Shown piece after piece: positions 36,725 to 48,785 of a stretch of 64,000 bases of DNA (position 1 is its first letter; every line of letters begins with the position of its first letter). Where the stretch lies: NCBI RefSeq assembly GCF_018691265.1, contig NW_024881316.1, positions 21,119,819-21,183,818 of the forward strand, given 5' to 3'. This stretch comes from Tyto alba (Eukaryota; Chordata; Aves; Strigiformes; Tytonidae). The position numbers and the translations under genes are program-made. The notes under the pieces are model-generated. The model was not told the DNA's origin. It searched no databases and was given only the letters and a program-made list of their open reading frames with translations.

Positions 36725-38080
36725 GACTCCCTCAGCGGGTTCATGGATGACAACAATTTGGGGGAAACAGCTGATATACTAGAGGGAAGAGTTCCCAGTC
36801 AACATGTACTAACCAAGCTAGAGAAATGAGCCAATGGAACTCCATGAAGTCCAACAAAGACAAATGGGAAGTTCAGCCTTTGGGACAGAATAACCTCATG
36901 CATCACTGCTGGGACTGATGCACCAGGCAAGAGTGCTTCAGAAAAGGTCCTGAGTGAGTGCCTTGATGAACAAAGTAAGATGAACCAGGACTGCACTCCT
37001 GCCGTGTTAAAGGCTAAACACAAAGAAGCCTGCTGTGGTTGCCTGATCCCAGCTGACAGGTAAGTCCCTACTCATCTGCTGGCTCACTCTCCTGCAGGGT
37101 GATGAGGGAGAGAAACAGAAGGGCAAAAGTGAGAAAAACTTGTTTGTACAAAGCAAAATAAGGAATTTGTTTACTACATCCCATCGACAGGCGGATGTTT
37201 AGCCGCTTCCAGGAAAGCAGGGCCTCAGTGCACATAATGCTTAATTGGGAAAACAAATATGATGACCACAACTGTCCCCCCCTTCCTCTTTCTCTTTCTG
37301 AGTTTTTATTTCTGAGCACAATGTCATAAGGTATGAAATATTCTTTTGGTCAGTTGGGGACATCTGTCCCAGCCGTGTCCCCTCCTAGCTTCTTGTGCAC
37401 CCCCAGCCCACTCTCTGCAGAGGCAGAATGGGGAAAAGAAAAGGTCTTGACACTGTGAAAGCACTGCTCAGCAATAGCTAAAACACTGGTGTGTTATTAA
37501 CACTGTTTTTGTCAGAAACTCAAAACAGCACCATACCAGACACTATGATGAAAATTACCTCCATCCCATCCAGAGCCAGTACAGCGATATTAGTAAGATC
37601 TTTGCCAGCTGGCTGGGGGAAGCTGTTTTTGCACTGGGGAGGCTACATCTGAAGGAATACGTCTTGTTCTGGGCCCCAGTACATGAAATGTGCTGATAAA
37701 ATAAAGCAAATCCAGCAGAGGATCACTAAGGCAATTAGAGAACTGGAATATGTAACTTGGGAGGAGTCACACAGGGGCTTTGTTCTTTTTAGTCCAGGGA
37801 AGAGAAGTCAATCAGGGGAGGCTTTAATTCCATTCTAATGGGACATAATGGAGAAGATGGACCAGAATTTTCTCTGACATGTACAACAAAAGGACAGGGG
37901 GTGATGGTCAAAAGTTGTAGCGCAGCTTCCAGAAAGGTTGTGGAATCTCCGTCATTGGAAATTTTCAAAATATAACTGGACACAGTCCTGAGCAACCTCA
38001 TCTGCCTTTGCAGGTAGACCTGCTTTGAGCAGGAGGCTGAGGTAGATGACCTCTCTCCTTCCATTCTAAATTACTCTACA
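36725..38080 (+). mobile_element. CR1 3' portion, split by an LTR insertion
   Basis: The first part (about 36725-37030) encodes the CR1 reverse-transcriptase segment around FMDDNNLGG and the following thumb region. The second part (about 37584-38080) continues with the CR1 C-terminus and 3' UTR, including TGGAATCTCCGTCATTGG and the final TTCCATTCTAAATTACTCTA. An antisense ERVL-type LTR sits between them. The two halves are collinear with the CR1 consensus as I know it, so this was one element before the LTR arrived. Confidence 0.85.
37031..37583 (-). mobile_element. ERVL-type solo LTR inserted into a CR1
   Basis: On the minus strand it starts TGTACTGGCTCTGGATGGGA and proceeds through GGAGGTAATTTTCAT, GGTATGGTGCTGTTTTGAG and GTTAATAACACACCAGTG, a block order shared with the LTRs at 20433 and 62312. 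Its other end on the + strand reads TGCTGTGGTTGCCTGATCCC. A TATA-like AATAAAAAC and an upstream GTGCTCAG block mark the promoter zone near 37305. Both flanks belong to one CR1, which fixes the limits to within a few bases. A clear 5-bp duplication was not seen. Confidence 0.85.
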
Positions 38081-40490
38081 ATTCAACAGACTGGCTGACT
38101 GGCTGTTTCATCTCCATATTGACCACTAGACCAGTTTGGAAGAAAATACTTGATTTATTTAATTGCACGATCTTTTTTTTTTTTTGTTTTTTTTCTTTAT
38201 TTTAAAGACTGTTTCCTCTGAATTATTTAGAATATAAATGTAAATACATGAACTCAGAGTCTCTTGTGAAGGTTTCTGAACTTTTTCTGTCACTATTTGC
38301 TGGATCTGCTTCTTACAATTAGTGCAAAAGTCAGTGTTTTCATGAAGTTTCCCAGATAGAGTTAATAGTTATTTTCTATCTGATACAGAATTCATTTACC
38401 TGCATTGATATCTTTTCAGGGAACATGTCTTTTTTTTTAGTAGTTTTCTGCTGTTATGTTTAAAGATACTATTTTTTTTTTAAAGGGAAAAATGGAAGGT
38501 TTTTTAAGCTCCTTGAAAGGGAACTAAGAGAATAAAATAACACTCCTTGTCATTTTATCTTTGAAGTGAAGCCTTTGTGTAAGTAAATATGAGTCATTCA
38601 GATTTGCTGTGTGCTGAAGTAAAGGACTTGCATGCTGTAATACTGCAGATATATATTGTTTGAATTATAATTTCTGTAAAATTGAGCTTCTATAAAGGTT
38701 TGAATCAGTGAGAGAAACTGAATATGTTTTAATGTATCCTTTCCTGAGGCACCTTCAAAATGATGACAAATAACGATAGGATGAAACCTCTATTAGACTG
38801 CACTTCACAGGATATGAAGCTGTAGTCCAGGGATACTACAAAAGAGTAATGAAAAATCATTAGGAACTTTAAAAGAGAATACGAGTTTTCTTTTATATAT
38901 CAAGAAGCCATTATGCAATATTACTGTGTTTAAGTGTCTTTCCATGGTTTCATTATTAACCTTCACTTTCAAGAACTTTATGACTCAGACAGTTTAAATC
39001 ATATTACAATTGCACCTTATCTGTTCAAACGCATACATGTTAATTTTGTTTAAAAAAAATGAATATACTTAGTCTAAATATATTGACATTGATTGAAAGT
39101 CAGTCAGTCATAGCAGCCTGACAAGATGTTGCTCTTCAAAGATCATGTGTTGAACTGATGATGATAATTTAGCTAAGGTCAAATCTGAACAAATCTTGGT
39201 TAAAAATAATGGGTTGGATTCTCTTTTCAGTCAATTCAGTCTGTGGAATAACCAGAAGTTCAAAAAACAACCTAGATAGACAGGATAATGAGAACAAAGA
39301 CTCTGAGAAAAGTGAAATGTCAAGGCCTGAAAATGCAAAGAAGGTAGTTGTGAGCTCTGCAAGTATCCCAAAGAATGAAGTAAATTATGGCTTCACTTAA
39401 AAGTGTGCTGAGTAATACAGGCCACTGATTAAGTTAAAACTGGACTACCCATGAACTCGATTATTGCATATATGGGTCTGCTTTTCAGAGTTAATGTATT
39501 TTTCACAATCTTACTTGAAACCATTTTATTTTTGCCTACACACAACATGGAGTTGGGAACTTTTTTCATTGCCTCCATTTTCTCTTTTCATAAGTTAATT
39601 TCTAACCAATGTTCCCTTGAAAATGTAGGAAAAAGGTACACAAAAAATGCAAAAAATTGTTTGAAATTTTAATCTATATTTTATTTAAAAAAAAATTTGA
39701 ACTAGAAAAACAATCACCATTAACAGTGGAATTAACTGTACATTCTCCTTCCCTCTTCATCCATCTAGTATCAGTATTCATAACTAGACATAAAAGTTGA
39801 CTTGTAGAATTAAGTGGTCTTTCAGTTGCTGATTAGTATATTTGACCTTAAGATATTGTTAAAGTTCACTGCATGAATCACTAAGTGACAAGCTACTGCA
39901 TTGGTAATCCTTTCAACAGTGTTTACCAGAAACCTAGCAAGGAAAAATTAGTGTGTATACTTATTTATAATTGTGTTGGGTTACCAAAAATTAATTTGAG
40001 AGTAAATTATTTTCAAAATCTGCAGGTATCTTCTGATTCCACATGCAATTTGGCAGACTACTCAGTAACCAGATATCTTAAACATTCCATAAAAACAAGT
40101 TCCTGTGAAATAAAAAAATTTCCTATGAAGGACTGCATCAGCAAGTGTATTCTGAGTTTGAAATTGTTTTCTTGCTATTGCAGATGAATACCTTTTATAA
40201 TTCTTTTCACAAACTAATGAAATTCCATTTAAAAGTAGTAAAGTTTTTTTTTCCATGACTTGTGTAAAGTTATTCTGGAAACTCAATACTTTGATGGCTT
40301 GCAACCTTATTTCTATTAAATCACAATCTGTTTCATTTCACAAACCAGTTCATTTCTCTCCCAATATTCTTTTCATGGAAATATATTTTAAGGAGAAAAG
40401 ATAAGCATATATATGCCTCTTTTGTGCTACAAATGCATAGTTAGATACTTCTAACCCCTGTTAAAAAAAAATATTAATCCTTTTTTCTGT
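38081..40490. other. Intron, no gene seen
   Basis: AT-rich DNA with T tracts near 38172 and 38471. Frames at 39209-39400, 39451-39672 and 39885-40187 are without domains or splice context. Confidence 0.5.
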
Positions 40491-40578
40491 CCTGTTGTAC
40501 TGATATACATAATCTTTTCATATATATTAAAAGATTCATATATAAATATGAAAAGATTATGTATATCAGTTCAACAGG
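40491..40578. repeat. Near-perfect 33-bp inverted repeat (hairpin)
   Basis: The left arm 40491-40523 and the right arm 40546-40578 are reverse complements with one mismatch at the eighth base; the spacer is 22 bases. A transcript of either strand could form an 88-nt stem-loop. The right arm is followed within about 15 bases by a TA microsatellite. It could be a MITE-like palindrome, a microsatellite-associated inversion or a hairpin RNA; there is no sign of transposon ends or a host promoter. Confidence 0.88.
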
Positions 40579-40588
40579 CAGAACAATT

Positions 40589-40654
40589 TTATATATATAT
40601 ACATACTTTCTGATATATATATATATATATACTTTCTGATATATATATATAATT
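40589..40654. repeat. TA microsatellite with ATACTTTCTGATA interruptions
   Basis: (TA)n is broken by two copies of ACTTTCTGATATATATAT, so the array itself is a tandem repeat of a longer unit. Such DNA readily extrudes into cruciforms. Confidence 0.9.
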
Positions 40655-43600
40655 TGTGTGGGTCACAAGGCATCATATGAAAAGAAGGGCTTTTATAATG
40701 GATGTAAATGAAGATATAATAATTCATAGGTCATGAAGGGATAAGTTATGTGCTGATTTGGACCTCCTATGAAAAAGCACAGCATACAACATTATTTGTA
40801 AAAGACAACTATCCTCACTACATCAAAACTATGCATCCTGACCAAATCCTATCCAATTATTCTGCTGATGTACAGACTCAGCTCTGGGCTTGTCAGGTCT
40901 CTAGGAGATGACCAGTTTCACATCCAATACCAGGATGATGCATTCCTGATTTTACCATTATTTTCATTCTGTAATCCGACTACTGTAAGTGAATTTGAGC
41001 TCCTCTAAATTTTTATCAAAGCATGAACTGTATATTCTTTGCATATATTTAATACATTAATTACCTGCCTATGCATTTCATAATTCTATAACTTGCTAAA
41101 TTCTTGGAAGCAAGTAACTATTATACTTCATTAAGCTTCTGTTTTATTTATTTGCCACCAAATACTCAACTTCACTCTTCTCTGAGATAAACAGACTTTT
41201 AAAAAACTTGTTAAATGTACCTTACATCTATTTTTTCCATATAGTGCTGCCACTTATGTGCTTTATAAATATATTATTTTGCATCTGATAAACATCACTA
41301 ACTGAGCTATAATTCACAGCACTCAAAACATATTTATTTTGCTGTATGTCAGAATAACTGCATATTGGGTGCTCCAACATTTCGTTTACAGTTTCCATTG
41401 ACTTTACATTTCAGCATGACATTTACTGTTGCCAGGTTTATCAGCATATTCTGAAATGAAAGTTTGTCTTTCTAGTCAGAATAAGAAAATGGTATCTTGT
41501 AATTTAAGTTGCATTGAAATATATTCCTATATTCATAAAAATATATTTTATCACTTTTTCCACCTGTCTGCTTTGATAAATTTCTCACAAATTACTATTT
41601 TTATCATAATAAATTTCAAGGAGAATGTAAATATTCATGAATTCATCTCACCAATTTTAATTTGCTGGGGTTTTATTCACAGAATAGTGAATCTCTGATG
41701 CATCTATTATAATCTCACATATCTTTTCAACTTGACAGTTGTAAATGAGATCCAGGAAATACATGCCTCTTCCATTCATAGAATTTAGAGAGTGATAATA
41801 AATTTTTACAATTAGTCATAATAAGTTTATAACTATACAGGAGAAAACAATCTACACAGCATGGAGTCACAAATATATCCCTCTTTAATTCGTCTTTTTA
41901 GTGTGCTCAGAATACATACACTAAAAGATCTGTGTATTCAGTTCTGTGTGGTTAAGAATTCTAGTAGTTTTAATATTATCTTTTTAATTCTCAACATTGT
42001 GTATATGCCCATACACAGAAAAGCCTAAGACTAGACCTTTAAGTGGGAAAGGAAGGGAAGAGAAGGGAAGGCATCTTGTATTCCTCTTACATTCCAAATC
42101 ATCAGCATGGTTAGGTTTTAGTTCTACACACAGGGCTGCCAAAGACTGCAGACCTTATGTAGTCAATGGCAGTCCAGAAACATTATTCAAGGGAACTGTG
42201 CAGTCTGGAAAAAACAATGTACAGAAGAACAAGGCTTAGTGTAAAATGTTTCTCATAGGAAATGCTGTATATCTGTCTATTATGCCTGTCCATGTTCTGT
42301 TGCTATTATAGCATTGTTATAGTTTTCTAGTAATCTATTTTATTTCACTAAAGTTATTTTAATAAACAGAGAGAAGACTTAGTAAAAATAGACATAAAAC
42401 TCTGATATTTATGCTCTGAAGTGAATGGATGCCCCACTTAAAAGTTCCCCAAACCTTGTTCCTTACCAAACTCATGAGTATATCAGTTTTGTTAGAATCT
42501 GGGAAGCATGAGCTAAACATTGAGCAAAGCCCAGTATGAATTCATAGAGTCTTTATACTTAAGTCTGTTTCTCAAGATGAATGTTGGCTCGTATTTATTC
42601 TTACAAGCTGCCTATCACATGTAATTATATATAAAATAAAATAATAGGATTTCCTTCCTTTAAAGTTGTTGTAATATTATCATCATAATCTTTATTAGCA
42701 ATGTAATGGTCACAATAGTTGCCCAGTTTTCTCTTCCTTCATTGACATCGAAGCACTAGAGAAGGATCATTCCATTGTTACTACGATTTTTTTTCCATGT
42801 TGCATATCCAGAAGTCTGGTGGAGGGAGGGCACAAAATTGTCATTACAAGATAATGAGTTTCTCAGCTGACATTAGACAATAAAATCAACATTTTTTTCT
42901 ACTAGAAGTCACAGTTCTACATTACTGTTGTTTCAATCAGTATAGAGCCTCCAGTGGTCTTAATACATTTTCATTATGTCCATGCATGACCGAACCCAGA
43001 AAGCTTCTCTACAAAGAATAATCTCAAAACAGATAAATAGAAAGTGAGACAAGGATACGCATGATGTTAGGTAAAAGAAAGAAGTGTTGTGTGATGATGT
43101 ACTGTTTTTTCTTCATTTGGCACCATAGGATAGTACTATTTCACAGACACCCAGAGAAGGTAGACTTGGATTCATCTCATGGGTACTTTCCCCAGATCCA
43201 AATCAGAGACTACTGTAGCTGATACACATGGGTAGTGGGTGCTGGTTTGAGCCAGACACAGCCTTCCTGTTCCCCTGGAGCGCTAGAACAGAATGTAGAT
43301 AATGGAGTATCACTCCTGTGCAAATACATGAGTTCACATTGTCTTCAGTGACTTGCTGGATTCAAATGTTTCAGAATATACCTAGATCGTGGATTTCTTA
43401 ATTTCTTCACTGTGCTCCAACATGTATTATAGATATGTCCTTGCATTTATTTTTTTTTAACATGTGCATACATTCTTTCTTCATAATTACTTGCATTGCT
43501 TTTTATGTGGGTGTGCTGCAGAAAGAAAACATTGTGTATGCTCTTATCTTGCTCCATACAGTAAATTTTCAGGAACTGGATACCGGTATTTGGGTTTAGA

Positions 43601-46600
43601 TTTCAGCAAGAGAGGCTTATCTATGCTACAGCATACCTATACATCCACTTATGTATCCATGTAAATGTAAATAAACAAGTTACACTGAGGACATATGCAG
43701 ATGCTACCTCACAGACTACTCCTTCCAGTAGAAACTCATTCATATGGTCCTTATTTCAACTACCGTTCAGCAGAAGACCAGTAAGACTAGAAAATATTCA
43801 TTCTTATAGTGTCTATTCTTCATACAGGAAAATCAAATGACAGATTATTTTAGGGCTACACCTGTAAATATTTAGAGACTATACCTCCCTTGTGTTTTAA
43901 ATTACTTCAAAAGGCATTCACTCCCAGGCACAGAATGGGCAAACGGTTCTGTCATCACACAGCCCCTTCAGCCTACACTTTATTCAGTCATATGATACCC
44001 AGCTGATTTCTTGAAGCCTACATGAAGTTAACCACAGTATGCCAATCTTTTCCTAGTAGTAAATTCCATACATTGCTTTGTACAGTCTTGAGAATCTGGA
44101 CAAGAATGTCCTAAACAAAACTACCATTATGTAAAAATCCTTGCTTTGAAAAATCATTATAGCAAACTAAGTCAGGATGCATTCATAACTGCTGAATCCT
44201 GTAATAAGAAGTATAGTCATTTTGTGAGCAGCCTTCATGAACCCATTAGTAATTTTCTTTACATTCAAATTGCAAACAATTATATTAACATCTCTCTAGG
44301 CTCCCTGTAGAGAACCATTTCAAATCAGACCTATGAGGGGTGTTAGAAGAGAACAATGTAAGTACAAAGTTATTCTGCTTCTGTGTGTCTGGTGATAAGG
44401 AGCCATATACTCTATAGTTGGCCATTTGCTGGGGATAATTAAGACATAGTTAGGTAATAGAAGCTGAAAATGTGGTACTAGATGAATGATTGCAATTTAA
44501 CACATTCTATAGTGGAAAACTAGCACAGTACATCAGATAAAGTAGAAGTAGTTTCCCTCTGGTACAAAGTGTATCTGACAGGAATGTGACAGGCATAAAA
44601 GCAAAGCTTGCCGCCAGTTTCGGGATAGGATATGTCTAGTGATTTATTGAGTGAATCACTGTACTATATTTCTCAGTATTTACTGTAGAAAACTATAGCT
44701 CTGGGTGGTGAAAATTTATTCTTTTCTTCTTTTTTTTTTTTTTATGTTTGTATATTTAGTATTGTTTATAAGTAGGTACAGAAATGAATAGCAAGAAATA
44801 AATTAATAAAAAACATGTTTCAGCTGTCCAGTCTTCATATTAGTAAAAATATGCTTTTACAAATAGCCTTCTTATTGTCCGATTAAGCACATATATGTTC
44901 CACCAAGCATTCTTGTTTCTATCAGAAAGACTAAGACACAGATTTCTAAGCCAGATTCCTGCTTAGAATTTCAGTTATTTTAATTTTCATTAGGAATTTA
45001 TTAATTTGACAGTAGAGTTGGGGACATGCATAGAAGGGATATGGTTTTGATGGATGACGACTGAAAACCTGCATCAAACAAAGAAAACTATAATCTTCCA
45101 TTGTTGTTTAATAAAAAATAGAGTAATAGTTCATTTCTTTCTGTAACAGTACTGTTTACTAGAACAATCATATAGGAAGAAGAGTGTAAAGTTTTGATGC
45201 CCTACTCAGCTTACATCTCTCACCACTGAGAACAATGTCAAGCCTTACTTATTAGACTAGCATATGACTTGGGCAAAATGTATAAACCCTTTCTGTAGTA
45301 AGCAGACTACTGCACAGTGAGGGTTTCAGGGTTCACAGATGTAAGAAATAGGATGCAGGAGAGTTTGTGCTCCTCAGCAGCCTAACACTGACATATTCCT
45401 ACTGAGAATATGACCTTGCCTTCAGCCCTTGTTCCCAGCAATGTTTCTGTACACTGCTTGAAACAGGTCTAAACAAGAATAGGTACAGTCAAAACCCTGT
45501 GTGAACTGCCAGCCACAAGCTTGTACTTTTCATTTTCTTTGCCAAATATTGCATTTGTTGCCGTGCTTTCCCATAATGAAGGTGGGTGAAAGGATCTCAG
45601 AGTTCACTCGGTTGTACAGGGCTTGCTACTGCAGCAGTTAAGCTTAAATACCTTTGGCTGAGAAGAGACATGATGCTGAATCTGTACCTTGTACCATGAG
45701 TGTTCCATTACAGAACTTTATAATACATACACATAATATATACTTCACTTTAAAAGAGGAAATTCAGAACTTGTCTTGTACATTCTGGTATGCACATTCC
45801 AGTTCAATACAGGCACTTTTAAATCCGAAGAGAAATTGCTTCCCTGTTTCCTACTGACTTGTTTTCATAGCTTGCTGTCTGGTGCTCTGATAGCTGCAGT
45901 CTGTCTGATTCCCACTTACAGAGAGAGACACAGCTTTGAGCACTATATTTCATTGTGCCACTCAGGCAGGTCAGATAACCAACAACTAGGCCTAGTAAAC
46001 TCAACAATAACATAATTTTATGGTTGTACCTGTGAAAAAAGAAAAAAAAAGATGTGAGGAAATAATCATTGAACATCATCTTTTGAAGAAACCAGGATGC
46101 AGAGATAAATGACACTCAGTCCACATGTGCAGGTTTACTTATGTGGAATTTATAACCTGTAGTTATTGAATGCTCTAATAAATATAATTCATATTTTAAT
46201 TAATGAACTGTGCTTAGTGTAAAGTATACATATTTATCACCACAAACAAGAAGATAATAATTTGAGGAGACTTCTATGAGAGAGTGTATGTGTGTGTGTG
46301 CGTGTGCACATGCATGCGTGTGAGGGAGGAAGAGAAGTTTTATTGATTTCATTTAAACCAGTGTAGATTTATTGGAATTTTGCCATTTTTACACTATTTG
46401 ATCCCAGAATTTACAATAAAGTCTACCAGGAAAAGATATTGAAGACATAGGAATTGGAAGTCAGTTGGAAGAATTTTTTGTTGTTATATTTCATAAGGAC
46501 CTGAAACTGTGCTGTTTAGTTGACCTTTTTAGTTCTGACATCACTAATATAGGATTATAAATGTCTCAATCATCTGTAACTCATAAAATTTTTGCCTTTG

Positions 46601-48400
46601 TTATAAACAAAAATATATGTAAGGCAAAAGAAAAAAGTGAGAGACAGTCTTACAAGCATAAATTTATTGGTGTGCTCACTACAGTTTCTTCTTCAAACTT
46701 TATGTAGTCTTTTTTGTAAATGAGTTTCATAGCTGTCATTCTGATATATTGATTTGTGCAAAATATACCTCAGGGCTCTGTGGCACTCTTCCTCACCAAA
46801 AATAACACCACAGTGGGAGGAAAATATAACAGCAAATTGACATTAGGATAGCAAAAATGTGTCAGTAGAATGACAAATTTAGTTTGATTGGACTTCTCAT
46901 TCAGTCTGTATAGGAAATTATGCATCTAATTATCTTTCAAAATGTCTTGTATTATACCATGCAGTATCCAATGTAGCTTGAAATGATGTCCTTACCACTG
47001 CATCTTAGGTGGATGATTTGCTAGCTGATGTTGCTTAGAGTTAGTGTCTGTGTTTGGTAATTTTTATTCCACGCTTCTCTATCTGCAGATATTCATATTG
47101 CATGATTTATAATTTCACAGGGAATTTTTTGAGAAAAGGAGCACCTTTCTCCATAAATCTTTAATTTTTCCTATGCATTAAAAAAGGAAAAGATTGCACC
47201 TATGTGGCTGTATATGCATGAATAACAGATACAGCTGTATATTGCTCTGTTCTTTGAATTGTGAGTACCTTAGGCTTACCAGTGTATCAGCAAATGCTAG
47301 TGCATCTGTTGTTCTGAAACAAATGTATTATAAAAGCAGTGGCATTAGCATTCCTGCTCTCTTTCTCCCTTTCATTCTTTCTGGCTTTTTAATGTATGTC
47401 ATCTCAACTTGCTGTGAGTTTACTGATACAGTTCTCAGACCATTATAGTTCACATACAAGTGCACAGAATATAATTCAAAATGACAATATGGTATTAAGA
47501 ACCTCCACTCATCATGCAAAAATGACTTGATACAGCTATACTGTAAGCTGTTTTGAACTTGCTATATCATATACAATGGCTGACATGTTAGCAGAGGTGG
47601 TAATTTATACTGCATGTTAAAACTAGTATGTTTTTTTAACCTCTTACACTGAAGTACACTGTGGTAGGTAGCATTTGGAATGCTCAACTGGCAAGAGGCT
47701 TACTTGGAGGACTTCAGATGTCTTTAAAGAAGAGAAAACTTTTACATTTGCTCTTAAAATTGCTCCACCTTGGGTGTTCAGTTACTGTGCAAAGCAATAT
47801 TTTGCATGTATTATAATTCCATTCCTTTATTACTTAAAATTCATGGTATCACTGGAAGATAGGTGCCAAGTATTGTTCATATAAGGAACCAGCTCAAGGC
47901 TTAAATTCTGTAACAAGCTTAATACAAGACTCAGCCAGAATAGGGGCATATCAGCCCCAAAATGTGATTCCAAAGAGGTTGCATAACCTGAGAAACAAAG
48001 TGAAGACTGCTTTTGTAGCCTTGTGGTTAGATCACTCACACCTTTTTCATAGATTTCCTGTAAAGATTCAGATCTTGTCAAAACTTTTAATGAGTCCTCT
48101 CTCTAAAGAGTTTTTTAACAATTAGGCTAAAAAGTAATTAATTTTTGTCTCTATCTCCACATTTTCTTTTCTCATTTTATGTACTATTTCTTCACTGAGG
48201 AAGAGAAAAAAAGTGAAGGTTGCATCTTTTGAAAGATAATTGATGACCTTGAGACTAGATCACCCCTGGTAATAGAAGACATCAGCACAAATAATTTCAG
48301 GATCTGAAACTCTCTGAATCAAGATTTTTCACATCATTGGTTAGGATTCAATTCATAAAGGTATAAAGTAATAGGAACAGTCTGTCAGACAGCAGTGAGA
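40655..48400. other. Intron, no gene seen
   Basis: Long AT-rich interval without a recognised element. Microsatellite-like stretches include a TG-rich run near 46280-46325 and T tracts near 44730. Frames at 41429-41698, 41997-42239, 43464-43664, 45654-46115 and 47194-47519 are unsupported. Confidence 0.5.
46280..46325. repeat. TG-rich alternating purine-pyrimidine microsatellite
   Basis: GAGAGTGTATGTGTGTGTGT continues into CGTGTGCACATGCATGCGTG, an interrupted (TG)n of the kind able to adopt Z-DNA. Confidence 0.85.
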
Positions 48401-48409
48401 GTGACCTCA

Positions 48410-48785
48410 TCACAGACAGTGCTCCACAAATATGGTCAGGACACTGTGAGCAGAACAAGGGGCTAGTAGCAGAGGATAACCCAGACACATCAAGCGATGA
48501 ACCCGGTCCAGGGTCCATTGACAAAGTCCAGCCAGGAGCTGAGGGGCCAGAGGTAAGACTGGAGACAAGGTGGGTCTGAAGACTCTATCTACTTGCAGTG
48601 TAGGGCTGAAGTCCATCCAGGAGACAGAGCAGAGACAGATGGAGATGGACTCTCCTACAACATCACTGCAACAGGGACTGAGATGAAATGGGGCTTCTGG
48701 GCCTATAGGAAGGGACCTGAGGAGTCATCAGAGAGGCTGGGCAGGGCCACAGAGGCCTTATTGGTGCCTTCAGGGCCCTGACATA
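48410..48785. repeat. GC-richer unclassified block, possible old repeat
   Basis: About 370 bases with GC content clearly above the flanks, including GGGGCCAGAGGTAAGACTGG and GGCCACAGAGGCCTTATTGG. Small frames exist on both strands (48410-48616 minus, 48593-48781 plus), but neither shows a domain. I cannot place it in a repeat family; an old LTR or an unlisted dispersed repeat is possible. Confidence 0.4.
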
